This document shows, in pieces, positions 12,330 to 25,258 of a stretch of DNA of 64,000 bases. The notes below the pieces were generated by a model, which worked only from the letters and a program-made list of their open reading frames with translations, was not told the DNA's origin and searched no databases. The stretch is from Schistosoma mansoni. Lineage: Eukaryota > Platyhelminthes > Trematoda > Strigeidida > Schistosomatidae. Every line of letters starts with the position of its first letter. Within the stretch, counting starts at the first letter, position 1. The position numbers and the translations under genes were made by a program. Location of the stretch: contig NC_031502.1 of NCBI RefSeq assembly GCF_000237925.1, forward strand, positions 29,277,266 to 29,341,265. Reading direction: 5' to 3'.

Positions 12330-15300
12330 AAACAAAAAAAATGTCAATAGAACAATAACCAATTATCTACGCTAGATTTCACAACATTCTAAAATATCTA
12401 AAAAGAGATACATAATATCGCAAAGTGACTGATCTCCGAAAAGTTAAATCACTGGAAGGCAACCCAGCGTTTCAAATATATAATAAGCTCTTGAAGAGAA
12501 TAACATGTTTTGGATTCCAGTCCTGTTATGATTGTAAGTAGGGTACTATTAAAGTGTCCCTAGCAGGAGAAAAAAATGCTTGTCTTTGCTTGCTCATGGT
12601 TCTCTAATTGATACCACTTTTGTAAAAAAAAATAGCTAAACAGCTTACTCTCAAGCTTTAGCTTCACTATATTTAAAAGATAATCTTTTTCATAACTAAT
12701 GTTGATAATAATAATAATAATAACAGATGCGTTATTCAGTATTAAATGTTTATTACAATATGGAATTTATTGTATTTACCTTTTTTTCTAATTAATAAAT
12801 AAAATATTTCAATCTTTAAGATTTTCTAATCGTCATTGTACTTTGTTCGCCTTAGTTTGATTGACTGAACATTATAGTTCCATGCGTGTTTGCTTAGAAT
12901 TTTATTTTCACTATCCATTATACATAATCTGATCAATAATCTTGAATACCTGTTTAATTTGAATAATGTTCTCTCTTTACATTGAATTTACTATGGTTAC
13001 TATGATTATATATATATGCATAGTAAAAAGTACTTTTATAAATAATGAGAATGTGAAAATCTTAAAATGTGTGTACTAACTAATTTTTTTTAATGATAAC
13101 AAGTTGATTTTTCAGGTCAATTTTGGTCAGGGTTTAGCATTCTTTTCTTTTACGTGTGAATCTGGAATTTCTCATTATCAGTATTAACCAAAACATCTCA
13201 GAGTAAAACCTGGTAAACAAAAAAATATAATATTATGAGATTTTTAGTCAAAAGATTGTTGAGTATATAATTGTGATTTCTATTAAGATTAGAATGAATC
13301 TTTCAGTTATCTAATTTTTCACTTTCAAGAAAGAGAGCATGTGAAAAGTGTTTAATTAAGAAGTTGATCTTTATCATGAAACTGGTATCAGTTAGATAAT
13401 CCTTGAAAACTCAAGGGAAATCTGATCAGCTATCGCTCCTTTACTTGAGTCTCTTCAAATATTTTTTACTCTTATGAATGTACAAATAATTGAATCTGAG
13501 ACTTTTGGATCTCGATTTGAACATGACACAATTCCCGCACTATATTTCATTCCAACGGATCCGAAATTTCTAATTTTAACTGATTCATACGATGGTGATA
13601 AACATCCGATAACACCAACAATAACTATCTCACAACATACATGACTGAACTCTAAGTTTTGAAACTCTAGACTGTTGATAACTACTTGAGCGGAGAGAAA
13701 CAGCTATCTAATGACATTGTTTAATAATCATTCTCTGACTTGGTGGCCCAATCGTTTACTCAATATATTCAATTATTTCTTCCAATTAATAATATAATTA
13801 CTTTTTATTTCGACTGTCCCTTAGATTTGTAATCTTATTTTATCTAACCGAGTTTTACTCATTTTATTCTCAGTATCATTATTCGCTCACTACTTAACCA
13901 CTGGTTACTAGACCTTTAGTCTTCTGTCACTATCATGTTGTATAATTTCCCTTCAAATAAAATATATATTTGCTGTTTCATTTCGTTCGTTAAAATTACA
14001 TAATACCAATGTATGTTCATTACAGTTTCCGTCTAAACTCATTTTCGAAAGTAGTTTCAACCCATTTTGTAATTGTGATTCTTAAACATAAAGGGATGTA
14101 AGCAGCTGATGAGAACCAGACTAAATAAGACGAATCCGAGACTTCCAATTTATCTTTGATTTCATTTGTACTCAATCAACTAGTCAAAATTCAATAAGTC
14201 AGAAATTAATGTATCTAGGAGAAATTTCTGGATTTTGAAGATGGTTTACATCACTAACTATCATGAATCAAAGAGTTTGTGATAAGTCTTAAACTGATTA
14301 ACAGATATTTCATCCTAGATCAGGAATCTTCGAATGTGACCCGTACGATCTCTGAAGTCATTCAACTGAAGACATGAACAGTAACTTGATAACAACACCA
14401 GATTAAAATTGTTCGTATTGGCCAATTCAATCCTAACTCAACGGATCCATAGTTTTGTGCATCCCATCAAACTTACAGTTCCTAAAGTGATTGCTGAATA
14501 CTACTATCGGTACTAGTTCTCAAGCCCAGTTTGTGGTTAATTAAATTGAAATAATATCGCCATTCCATAAATGTCTTTAATCTATTAAATATTTACCAAA
14601 AATAAATAATTCGTTTATAAATCGTTTCTATTTTGTATTATCCTACTAGTACTAATCAGGATTATAAACATTGTTTAGTTCACACGAATGATGATCACAT
14701 ACTGTATGAATTTACAGTACTCCAGATTTACGTATATTTATTTAAACATTAAAGTGTTCCTTATATATATATATGTAAATAATCGATCGGTATTTGATAT
14801 AATGTGATGATAATATTATTCATTTTATCTGAACTTTTAAATGATCTAAACTTATCAAACACTTAATGAACGTAGATATAGTTAGCTATATAACACTGAT
14901 TTACTTTATTCGTAAAACTAGCTGTCGTCTTCACTTGATCAAAACTAAATTTTGAATACCCAACCGATTAGTAATAATTAGATATTACTTAAACGACTGA
15001 AGTTATCGATCTGATTAAAAAGTAAAAGGAAGCCATTCAATACCACTAACATTTAAATCTATATATGACTATCAAGTCCGGTAGATTAACAGACGGAACT
15101 GAGGGATTCGCTTGTATTAGGAAAAACTTGAGCATCAACTTGTCTCGAGCATACAGTTTCTGAATGTGTGAGCTATTTGATTAGCAACCAAATTAAGTTG
15201 TCAGGTAAGTTGAGAGAAAAAGTTCGAAACAGAGAAAACTACACACATCATAACACTCACAGTCAAATATATTTGAGCCTAAACACGCCAGTTACCTTAA

Positions 15301-15590
15301 CTGACTAAACTCAAAATCATAAACAATTGAAATCCTTTACTATTTCAAAAAACCAGTTTTAGTGTCTTTGCACAATGTGGTAAATTCAATGATTCTAATG
15401 AAGTATTGTGACTGGTCAGTTTTCTTTCGTGACTATTCTTTATTTTTATTCAGTGACACAATGGGTTACTTTAGTTATCTGAAGACTTGCAGAAATCCTG
15501 TAACAGTGAAGAGACTCAATGAATTTCTGTCTGGCTTACTATAACGAACGTTGAAACCAATTTTCTGCAAAGCCGTATAGACAAAAGTGA
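12330..15590. other. intergenic, mostly unassigned
   Basis: AT-rich DNA with no supportable exon. A short (aat)n run occurs near 12708-12723. At 14105-14134 a CTGATGAG box and a CGAA box are spaced as in a decayed hammerhead, but the GAAA box is imperfect. Nothing else is recognised. Confidence 0.45.
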
Positions 15591-16570
15591 ATATCCGAGA
15601 CCATTTTTCAAAACATTACGTCGAAACGACATCAATCCAAATAATTGTTCTTTGAAACATCTCACCTTCAATTATATCGACGAGAGTAAGTCAAGAATAC
15701 CAGAAATGGAACGAAATATTTTATTAAGAACAAAGACATTGTACGCTTTTTCAGAAAATGAACGTTTCAGATTCAAAGACTACATTGATGCTGTTGCTAT
15801 AAATTGTACAGAAAACGTAAACTTGAGATTAATGAAAAGTTGAAAACCAATAGAGACCCACGATTCTTTTCGAGAAACACCATAAACATACGTATTCAAT
15901 TACTCTAGTATAACATTATTGACTATTCAGCTACAAGCATTATTACTTGGTCCTAAATTTTGTAGTATGTCAACTAACAATAAACTCAACGCTAAAATCT
16001 AATTTGAAAACCCCATGCGTCAGACAAGTGACCTTACCCCTGTATCTAATAGCGATTATAAGTACATCAAAAGAACTCTTATAGACTGTGATAATCAATA
16101 TATAAACACAATACTTATAATTGGACGATTACACACAAAAAACCCAAATCTCAATTATTTGATATTCTGACAAATCAGGATTTAGTGCTGTGTCACCCAG
16201 ATAAGGGTGCAGGGAATATCCTTACGGATCGTCACGACTATGTCACCAAACTATCCTCGATAATATCTGATGCTGTCGAATTCTCTAAAGAAACAATTCA
16301 AAAAGGTGTAGCTGAGAAAACGGAACAGATGCTAACTAAAATTTTAAGGGAGACGAAAGATGAATCTATCGTCAGTTGTGACCTCTACGAACACCCTAGA
16401 CCATAGGGTTCCGTCATACTGAAATTAAACGGACTCCCAAAAGTTCATAAGAAAAATAAACCCCTACGTCCTACACTTGATATGAATATATCTCCGTATC
16501 ACTTGATTGCTAAATGGTTAGCTGAAATTTTACAGTCCGTCGGGAACCACATCAACAGAAACAACTCATC

Positions 16571-16615
<45 letters not shown>

Positions 16616-18200
16616 GACTCTCTCGATTCATTTGATTTTGTCAACTCAATTATAAATATCAATGTAAAAGGTAGAAAAATGATCTTATTGGATGTTGCTT
16701 TCCTCTTTACAAATGGTCCACTCACAGAAACAACACTTTTCTTATGTGACTATATTGAAAATAACAACTTTGATATTTGTATCCCAAAACGTTATCTAAA
16801 AAGGTTATTTCTATGATGTCCTCTCAATGTAGTTATTAAGATTTAACGATGGTTTCAATACAAAAAACTAATGGAGTTGCTATTGGTTCACCACTGGGCC
16901 CCCTATCGGATGACTGTTTCATGACCAATCTGAAAAATAGGATACTTCCACCAGTAATTAAGAGATTTCATTTATGTAACAGATACGGATGAAAATTTCA
17001 TTATTTATGAGGAAGATGAGGAACTCAATGAAATTTTGAATCGATTCAATGATTGTCATGACTCGATTCAATTCATATTAGAAGCAGAGGCGATCGAGTA
17101 ATTTCATCTTCTTGATGCCAGGTTGTAAAGAAGATCAGATGGTTCTTTAAAGAGACTTAGATGTGGGAAACCGACCTGGAATAGTCAGCATACAAATTTT
17201 CATAGTTGGGTCCCAATGAGTAGAAAAAGAGACTTAATTCACTCATTATCCTCAAGGATTAGGTAAATATGTTCTCATAAAACAACAGATGACGAACTAC
17301 TTCAAATTCGACAGATACTCATCAGAAACAATTATCTACCTAGATTTTCTGATAGTAACTTAACACCGAGACATGCTGAAAAAGTACCGACAGTTCAAAA
17401 GAAAACTCTTTTTATGAATATCGAATTTGAAGGAAATGCGGCTGATGAAATCTTGAATTAACGGATTTCAAGATCCCTGACTAAAACGTTCTATTTAGCT
17501 AAGCTCTGTGTTGTTTTCTCAAGCCAGCCTACTATTCACGGATGTGTTAAGGTTAAACTCCTGCTTTGAACCACGTCAATGTAAATCTATAAATTTACTT
17601 GCTCTTGTGGGGCAGGTTACATTGACCGCACAAAGCGACCACTTTCCAAACGCTTCTCAGAACGTTACGCAGAGCGGCTTCTAGAAGGAGAATGTAAAAG
17701 TCACCAGTTCGATACAGGAGCACATAACTATATCTGGACACGTCGCTCCAAAAGACTATTCTTTTAAAATAATCTACAAAATCAAAGGAACTAGATCAAA
17801 AGGAGGTCGAATCAAAAAATTATGCACTGCTAAGGCGGTGGCGATCCACCGACTCAAGCCCGGAATGTGTTCAAAAACAATACATCCAACCTCTCATTCT
17901 TCCTTGAACCTAATTTCCTTCTGTAGTATGTTTTGGTCCTGTTTTTTTTAATTAATGGTTTGTAATTTTAATTGTTATCCTCCAACAATTTTTTATGGCT
18001 ACTATTCAGCCATTATTATGACATTCATGTTTTCCACTTTCCCTTCATATCTGTCAAGCGGACAATTATCCTTCATAATCCTGATCTGTAAATTATTTCC
18101 GTCCTTCTATTCTTTTCCAACCCCCAAATTATTACATAACTATTGCCTTTAATGATATCATACAAACAACAAACTTTTGTGAAGACTAATTTGTAAGGAC
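15590..18200 (+). mobile_element. old Penelope-like retroelement, degenerate
   Basis: Short frames in the plus direction carry Penelope-type reverse transcriptase signatures in order: DKGAGNILTDRHDYV near 16190, LNGLPKVHKKNKPLRPT near 16425, a GVAIGSPLGPL block near 16870, and a C-terminal GIY-YIG-type endonuclease part near 17590 (TCSCGAGYIDRT). This order (RT then GIY-YIG) is diagnostic of Penelope-like elements; schistosome examples are known as Cercyon-type. The copy is broken in many places and looks old. A microsatellite lies inside the RT region, and a T-rich 3' tail follows the coding part. Confidence 0.8.
16571..16612 (+). repeat. (AAT)n microsatellite within the Penelope copy
   Basis: About 40 bases of uninterrupted AAT trinucleotide repeat, directly visible, within the reverse transcriptase part of the fossil element. 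Confidence 0.9.
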
Positions 18201-20245
18201 TATGACTTCGATTTTAAACTCTCGCCTTATCTGAACCATTTCTACATACGATCTTTACTCTGAAAATTTGTCTGATCCCACAGGTCAACTATAGCATGCA
18301 TCTAAATTTCTCAACCTGATTCAATATCGTCGCCACTCTGTTTCGGGGGTCATGATGTTCATGTTAAAAAATATTATTTCAACAACACACCCTTGTAGGT
18401 AGTTATGACTTCCAGTGGTGTTGTGTTTACTGAAATAGGCTTAACTGAGAAGTTTTAATATTGTTCTAGATGAAACCATTACTGCTTAATTCAAATGAAA
18501 CTCCACAAAGAGTCAAATACTAACCTTTCACACTTTACATCAAATAGGATGTGATTAGGCAAGTGAATTACAATTGGGTAAACCACGTGTTAAATTTTAA
18601 TTTATCACTCAACGTGATGACAATTTAACGCCATTAACAAGATGCTTCATTTTTCAGCCTCACCTATCCACACATTCAAAGTTTCCAAGCAGATTTCAGG
18701 GTGACGGATCTTAAAGCTAATAAGTGATAAGTAAGCAATGCTAACTTAATTTTGTTTCACTAACAACTACCAATCTTTTTATTGTTCTGGGTCTGTTTGC
18801 TTGGTTTTGAATTATGATTATTGAATCGCTGTTTATCTTACTGATCTATCTAATCAAACCAAGCCTATCAGTACTCCTTTTCTTCATGAAATATGAGATT
18901 AAGAACATTTTAAACAACGAATAAATTCATGACTTCATGATTTTTTCACATAAACTGATCAGTAAATGATCATGTTACTTCCATCAGAAACTATTAGACT
19001 TCATCGAATTTTGGATGATAACATTTTCATAAATTGATACTCAAGGTAAAATGAACTGCCGATGTTTTTTATTCTAAATTATTTTTAAAAAACAATATAT
19101 AACCATATCGTCAGAATGACACTAGAAAACAAACAAACAACTAATCAACATAAAATAATCATGTGAAAATTCACAAAAATGAAAAGAACGCACCAACAAC
19201 AACAATAGCATTGATTATAACAACGACAACATAAAAGAGGCGGGTAAAGTGGCCGAAAGATAGCTTTCTTCATCATGCACCTAAATTTCGATACATTAAT
19301 AAGGAAAACAACAGGTATAAACAAATTTAAACAAGAAAGAATATTATTTCTGTTATTGTTTGTTTAAATTAAATATCATTGTTGATAGTCATAATGATGA
19401 TAGCGCTGATAATGAATATTAGAGACATTTTGTTCGCAAACATATTCGTTTGAGTGGTGTTTGTAGTAAAGTAATTGATAATTGTTTGAACATGTGTATT
19501 TCAATAGAGTGAATCCATAAGTAAACGTACAGAAATTTGAGTCATTTGCTAGATGAATCTCAACGAATGACTCACTAGACAATAATAAGGCGCCAAAATG
19601 TGGGTAAATTTTTACATATGGATGAGGGAGGGGAGAGAAAATATAAAAAAAAACAGTCGAATGTTCGATACAGCTCTTATCACCAGAATGACAATGTCAT
19701 ATGGTGCATGATTGAAAGCGAAGGGTGTGAGCAAACTTGCATGAATTTTTAAACGGTGTAACAACTTTCCTCTTAATGAATAGAACTGAAGTACTCAAAA
19801 TCCCATTCCTACTCTTTAACATAAACTTTCATCATATACTGAATGAAAAATGTGTGATAAAAAACTCACTCCTTTTGACATATTTACTTAGGATTTATAG
19901 AAAAACATTGAATACTAAAAGCCCACCAAAATATTCATCCTTCATTGATGCAATTAAAACAAAATTTAAAAATCACGCAAAGAAATAAGAAGACTCAGGA
20001 GAACAGAGAAGAATCACTTTCCTGCTCAGAGAGGCTATCCATAAAAGCTACATATCCATGTATATATGGTTGTCTTGTCATTTCATGGTCGCTACGGCAA
20101 CATTTTTTATGAAAAACGGATATTAAGCAGTCAAATACAACATAAAAGAAAGAGATAAGTCCATACATTTTGCTTTCACTGTCAGACTGTAATACGAAGT
20201 AAGCGATAAAGTGAGAGAAAGAGACAGGACAACTAACCAGAAGTA

Positions 20246-20281
<36 letters not shown>

Positions 20282-20660
20282 AGAGAGAGAGGGGGAGGGA
20301 GGGGGGAGGGAGAGATACTATATCTTACACAATAAGTATTTGTGTAAAGTACGACTAAAATGTACCAAAATAGATCGAATTTCAATTAAACATTACAATC
20401 AAATCTTATTTCAATCGATATTCAATAAAACAATTGAATACATATAACATACAGTTCAATAATCTAAATTATAATATCAATTTTTCATTTAATTGATTTC
20501 TGTATTATCCAGTGTTTAAGTCTGTCGGAACATACGTATTGATTTGAGTTGCCTGATATTGTTATTGGCATTTTCTGTTGTTTTAATCAGTAATCAACTA
20601 AATTAATTGGAACATTGAATAAAATGAGAAGTATGGAATGAAAACTTTGATAGAATTTTT
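18200..20660. other. intergenic between Penelope fossil and LRR gene
   Basis: No exon is supported. It contains a TA run (20249-20278) followed directly by a purine GA/GGA tract (20281-20317). Confidence 0.5.
20249..20317. repeat. compound (TA)n-(GA/GGGA)n low-complexity tract
   Basis: About 30 bases of TA dinucleotides followed by a ~37-base G/A-only stretch on the plus strand. The homopurine part could adopt triplex or G-rich structures; that is inference. Confidence 0.9.
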
Positions 20661-20666
20661 AAAAAT

Positions 20667-20672
20667 TTTATT
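20667..20672 (-). terminator. candidate polyadenylation signal of the LRR gene
   Basis: AATAAA on the minus strand about 235 bases after the stop codon at 20906, and the first good hexamer I noted in the 3' flank. The actual poly(A) site is not visible from sequence. Confidence 0.4.
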
Positions 20673-20905
20673 TTTTTATCCTTGCGGTTTTTTAAAGAAG
20701 AGAAGCGTAAACAATCAGTTTTCATTGAGCATAAATTAACCATGAGTATATTTGTTATTTTGTGAAAAAATATAATATGTGTAAGGTGGGGATGATTTTA
20801 ATTTTGTGAAACAATTGGAAAAAAAATTGGTAAAAATAAGATAAACGAGGAAGGATCGCTATTTTCAGCACCATCTTCACTAGTAATAGTTTGTTCTTCA
20901 TCCTT

Positions 20906-21056
20906 TTACAAACGTCCATCTCGATAATTACCATAACCATGAGCTAAAGGTTCTTTTTCTGGCTGTGAAATACCACGAGAATAATTATATGGTGATTGAG
21001 AAGTGGCTTGTTTTTCACTTGGTGTACGACTTGATGGATTATGTTCAATGACAGCA
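20906..21056 (-). CDS. LRR gene exon 3 (cytoplasmic tail, stop)
   Basis: This 151-base exon continues the phase-2 codon (TG+T, Cys). It encodes a polar tail containing AVIEHNPSSRTPSEKQ and SPYNYSRGISQPEKEPLA, then GYGNYRDGRL and TAA at 20908-20906. Several Tyr residues (YNY, GYGNY) could be phosphorylation sites (inference). The last residues do not form a class I PDZ ligand. Confidence 0.8.
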
Positions 21057-24000
21057 CTGAAAAAGCAAAATAAAAGAATTAAGTTGATTAAAGTTTTCTT
21101 ATATTGTTACTGTTCATATTTCTTTCTTATGAACTGTATTTCACTTAATTTATCAAGTATCGGAAGCGTTTTTTTCTTACACATCAAATTGTTTCAGGTA
21201 ATTAAAACAAGTTTAAAGTATAAAGGAAATTGACTGGTCAACAACCAGCCAATCAACGTTAAGTCACATGAAAATAACATCGAATATCGTAGTAAATATA
21301 ATACTATTCTAAGAACTTTGACGTTTTTCCATCTAATAAACACTATGCTCTTATATCTTTTAACATTCATTGGAGGTTTTAAATGACAGTCAGTGGGTTG
21401 TAAAAGAGTTAAGCATAAGTGTTGTAATGTCTGCAACATTTATGCACATGTGTGATTACACATTAATAAGTGTGTGCTTTTATACTCTGCTTACTGTTTA
21501 CTTATCTCTTATTGGTCGGTCGAATAGTTGCTATGATTTATTTGATCACTAAAATCGACCACCTTACTGCTATATTCGATGAAGTCATCTAGTAAGCACT
21601 TAGCTACACGATACATTCCCCATTTGTAAACTGAAAACAAAGTGAGAGAGTGTTAAAATCATCAAAAAAGTGTCATATTACACAAATAAGATTTTCTAAT
21701 TTTAATTTAAAATTTAACGCGAATAAATTTAACCATAAAATCTCGATGTCACTGAGTAGATTGATGACATAATAAATCATGGAATCGATTGAATGACATG
21801 AATCGATAACAACTAATAATATACTTTATCCATAATTCGTTTCAATGAACTGCAGGAATATTAAAAGGTAACATCTGATCTGAAGTTATGAAGAATACTT
21901 ATTCATCTAAAATACATCTGAATCCAAAGATGAACATACATGATTTCATGATAACAAAAACTGGCTCACTCACTACTGCTGACTATCATGAAACCCTATT
22001 GTCAATCCCGTTTCAAATTGAATAATGCAAGAACAATGAGCATGACAGGATACGATCATAAACATTATTAACCAGTAACACATCTATATGTTCATTGACT
22101 TTCACTATTTTTGTAATTATTTTTACAGTGAAACAAAGCCACTGTTATTATGCAGTTATTTATAAGCACGCTTCACACTGAAGTGAAACTAGAATAAATA
22201 TATATGTTGATTTTGTGCTAATGATGTACAGAACTCACTTGTATGTACAAATCCATACATATACATGCAAAGGAACAAACAAACACACAGAGCATGAGTT
22301 GTACATACACGTGCAATGTAAATCAAATGACAAACATTCCACAAGTAAATTCTAAAAAAACATAATGATAAAAAAATGAAATAGCCGAATAATAAACACG
22401 AAATGTACATAAATTTTTTTCTACAGATCATTCAAGAGTATCTTAGATAGTATGTTGAGGTTAACAGATAAATAACTCACACTCTCACAGATGTGTTTAC
22501 AAAGTGTATATATGCAATCACTATGTAAGAATAGCACACCACCTACTCATTACATTTTCATTTATACACGAAGATGCTGTTGTTATGATGAAGTATCGTC
22601 AGAAAATAAGAAATTAATAAATGAGCATACAAACACAATGGCACATACATACTACCATATGCTCACAAATTATGCACAACTGAAAAACAAATAATGACAA
22701 AACGACAAATTTTTTCATATTAACTTGTGTACAGAGTAAGAGATTGAAGGTTTGTCTGATGAATTTGGCAAAGAAATACAACTGCGACAGCGTCGATAAA
22801 AGTCATGATAATTAAAATAAAAAGAAGAATGATGTAAGATGAAAAAATTGAACAAATACGCACTAAGCATCTAGTGTACCCCACACAAACACACACAAGA
22901 CGCTCACATAATTAAAAATTATATATAAGAATTTAAGTCAGTCAACTTAGTTAATACACAGAATGAGAGAATAAGAATAAAGTAAAATGCCGAAAATAAA
23001 AGTTCTGCTTACACTTATTAACCAAAATAATAGCTATTTTCTTACATAGATTAAACTTGTAATGAGCTAGTTGATAATGAGTACTGATAGTAATAGGAAT
23101 TATAGTAGTTTTAATATGATTATGTGAAATATATATATATATATATATAAACCAACAAGCTAACTGTTTGATGATACTTTGGATAGTGACTAACAGTGAA
23201 ATTTACAACATACATTTCAGCCTGACTGAAACATCAATTGAATATACTTCCTCGATCATGTTTGCAAACGAACTCAACACTTGTGTCTAGCGGTTTCAAA
23301 GACAGCCATATTTTCTATACAGCTGGATCGCAAAACTCATTATTAATTCGATAGGCATAATGTTTAATTCAAAAATTCTGATTGGTGATGATCGAGGGTG
23401 AATTCTTTACACTAGTTTCCATATTATCGTATTAAGCAAGTAATCATTACAAGAAATGTAAATCGGTTCGAGTAAGTAAATTCAAGTAGTTCAACCATCC
23501 CTCATTCGAATACTTCACTAAAGTAAATATTCTACCATTCGGATGGTTTAATTATGCTGATAGAAAAAAATGATAATTTTATCACCTATATCAATTGTTG
23601 CAGCAACTAACAATAGCTCTAAAAATTTGGGTAATTTTTTTAAATTCACGAAAATCCTTTGAACATATATCTGTTAAAATACATATAAACAAAAAAACTC
23701 TTATTGACTTACCAATATGAATTCGTTTTATGTGAAACACCAAGATTTCTCTCTTGTTGTTTTCTACGTTGTGCACGTTTACGTGACGAATAAACAATTA
23801 AACTTATGATGATAACAATAATACATCCTATGACAACACAAATTACAATGATCATTTCAATGGAAATACCACTACTACCAGCAGTAGCCAATTGTTGTTC
23901 ATTACCATCTGCATTGACTGGTTTCAAATCATGGCGACCTGATATTCCACCGAAATCACCATTTTGTTGTTGATTACTATTGTCTTGTCCAGTTGGTTGA

Positions 24001-25224
24001 TACTGATCGAATACACCGATATTATAATTTGATGATAAATCTTTCGATGGTATCACTGATTGACTTAATTCTTCTTTACATACATCATCAACTGTTAATT
24101 CAATCAGTTCGCGAGATTTCAAGTTTTCCGGGGTATGACAACGAAACTCATAAATTTTAGCTCTAAAAATTTAAAAATAAAGAAGTTTTGAAGGAGAGGA
24201 ACAAGATGTTGATCAAAAGTGAATCAGAAATAGAAGGAGAGACTTCAGTAAGCCACGACGTATTCACTGTAAGTATGTTATCAAGCTGCACACGTCTGTT
24301 CACTGATAGTGTTAGAAGCATACTGAAAGAGTTGGGTATACGACTCACTAGGCAAGTTGACTTTATAGTTTCAGATTTTTGCACACGAAGTTGTTTCTAT
24401 ACACCGCAAAAAAAATCTAAATGATCTGCACTTGTTTCAAACCCTACTTCATCATTAACATAATCAGAGAATAATTCAACTTAGAAAGTTATGTTAATTT
24501 CATCGATGAATAAATCTTCAAATGAATTTATAGTAATTAGTGAGTGGTAAATAAAGAAGAATGATCTAATCAGAACCACACCACAAATATTTATAAAATC
24601 AACTACTTACAACGACTTTTCTGACTAATGAATTAGTTTTGTCGACAAAAGTACCACATTTCAAAATGATTGATTCAATAATATTAATGAATGTCTCAAT
24701 GCAGAATCACCTTGACTAGAACAACATGACATTGACTTGATCGGACTTATTTTGACTATTCTAGATGTTATACTTTGTTTTTCTGTATTAAGTAAAACTG
24801 TATTAATTTAATTCGGCTATTTATTTATTCTATTAGGAATTAACTTACGCTAAGCTGTGAAAAGTACGAAATTCAGTTTTTTACTCACTCAGACATCACA
24901 AATATATCATTATTTTAATATAAACGATCCTTCGGTTATAGATTTCTGTTGTTCTCATTATTTTTAGTGTTTATTCGGCTAACAATGATTTATGTTAAAG
25001 ATCAACCTTTAATAAATGATTTCCTTAGCATAGAGAAATAGTAAAATTTAAAAAAAACTATTTTCGGGATGTAGTGTTGCAAATAGTTGCTAACTATGTG
25101 ATTTCATTGATTTTTGTTTCAGTGACGCCTCACTGTTCAATATTCTTTCTGCTTTTATTCTCTTCTAATTAAAAGTTTATGTAACATACTGAATTAGGTG
25201 AAATTCAAAAATGAAGTTTAATGA

Positions 25225-25258
<34 letters not shown>

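Noticed and set aside
24188-24424. 78-codon plus-strand frame beside LRR exon 2
   Set aside because: It lies in the large intron of the minus-strand gene and has no motif or splice partner.
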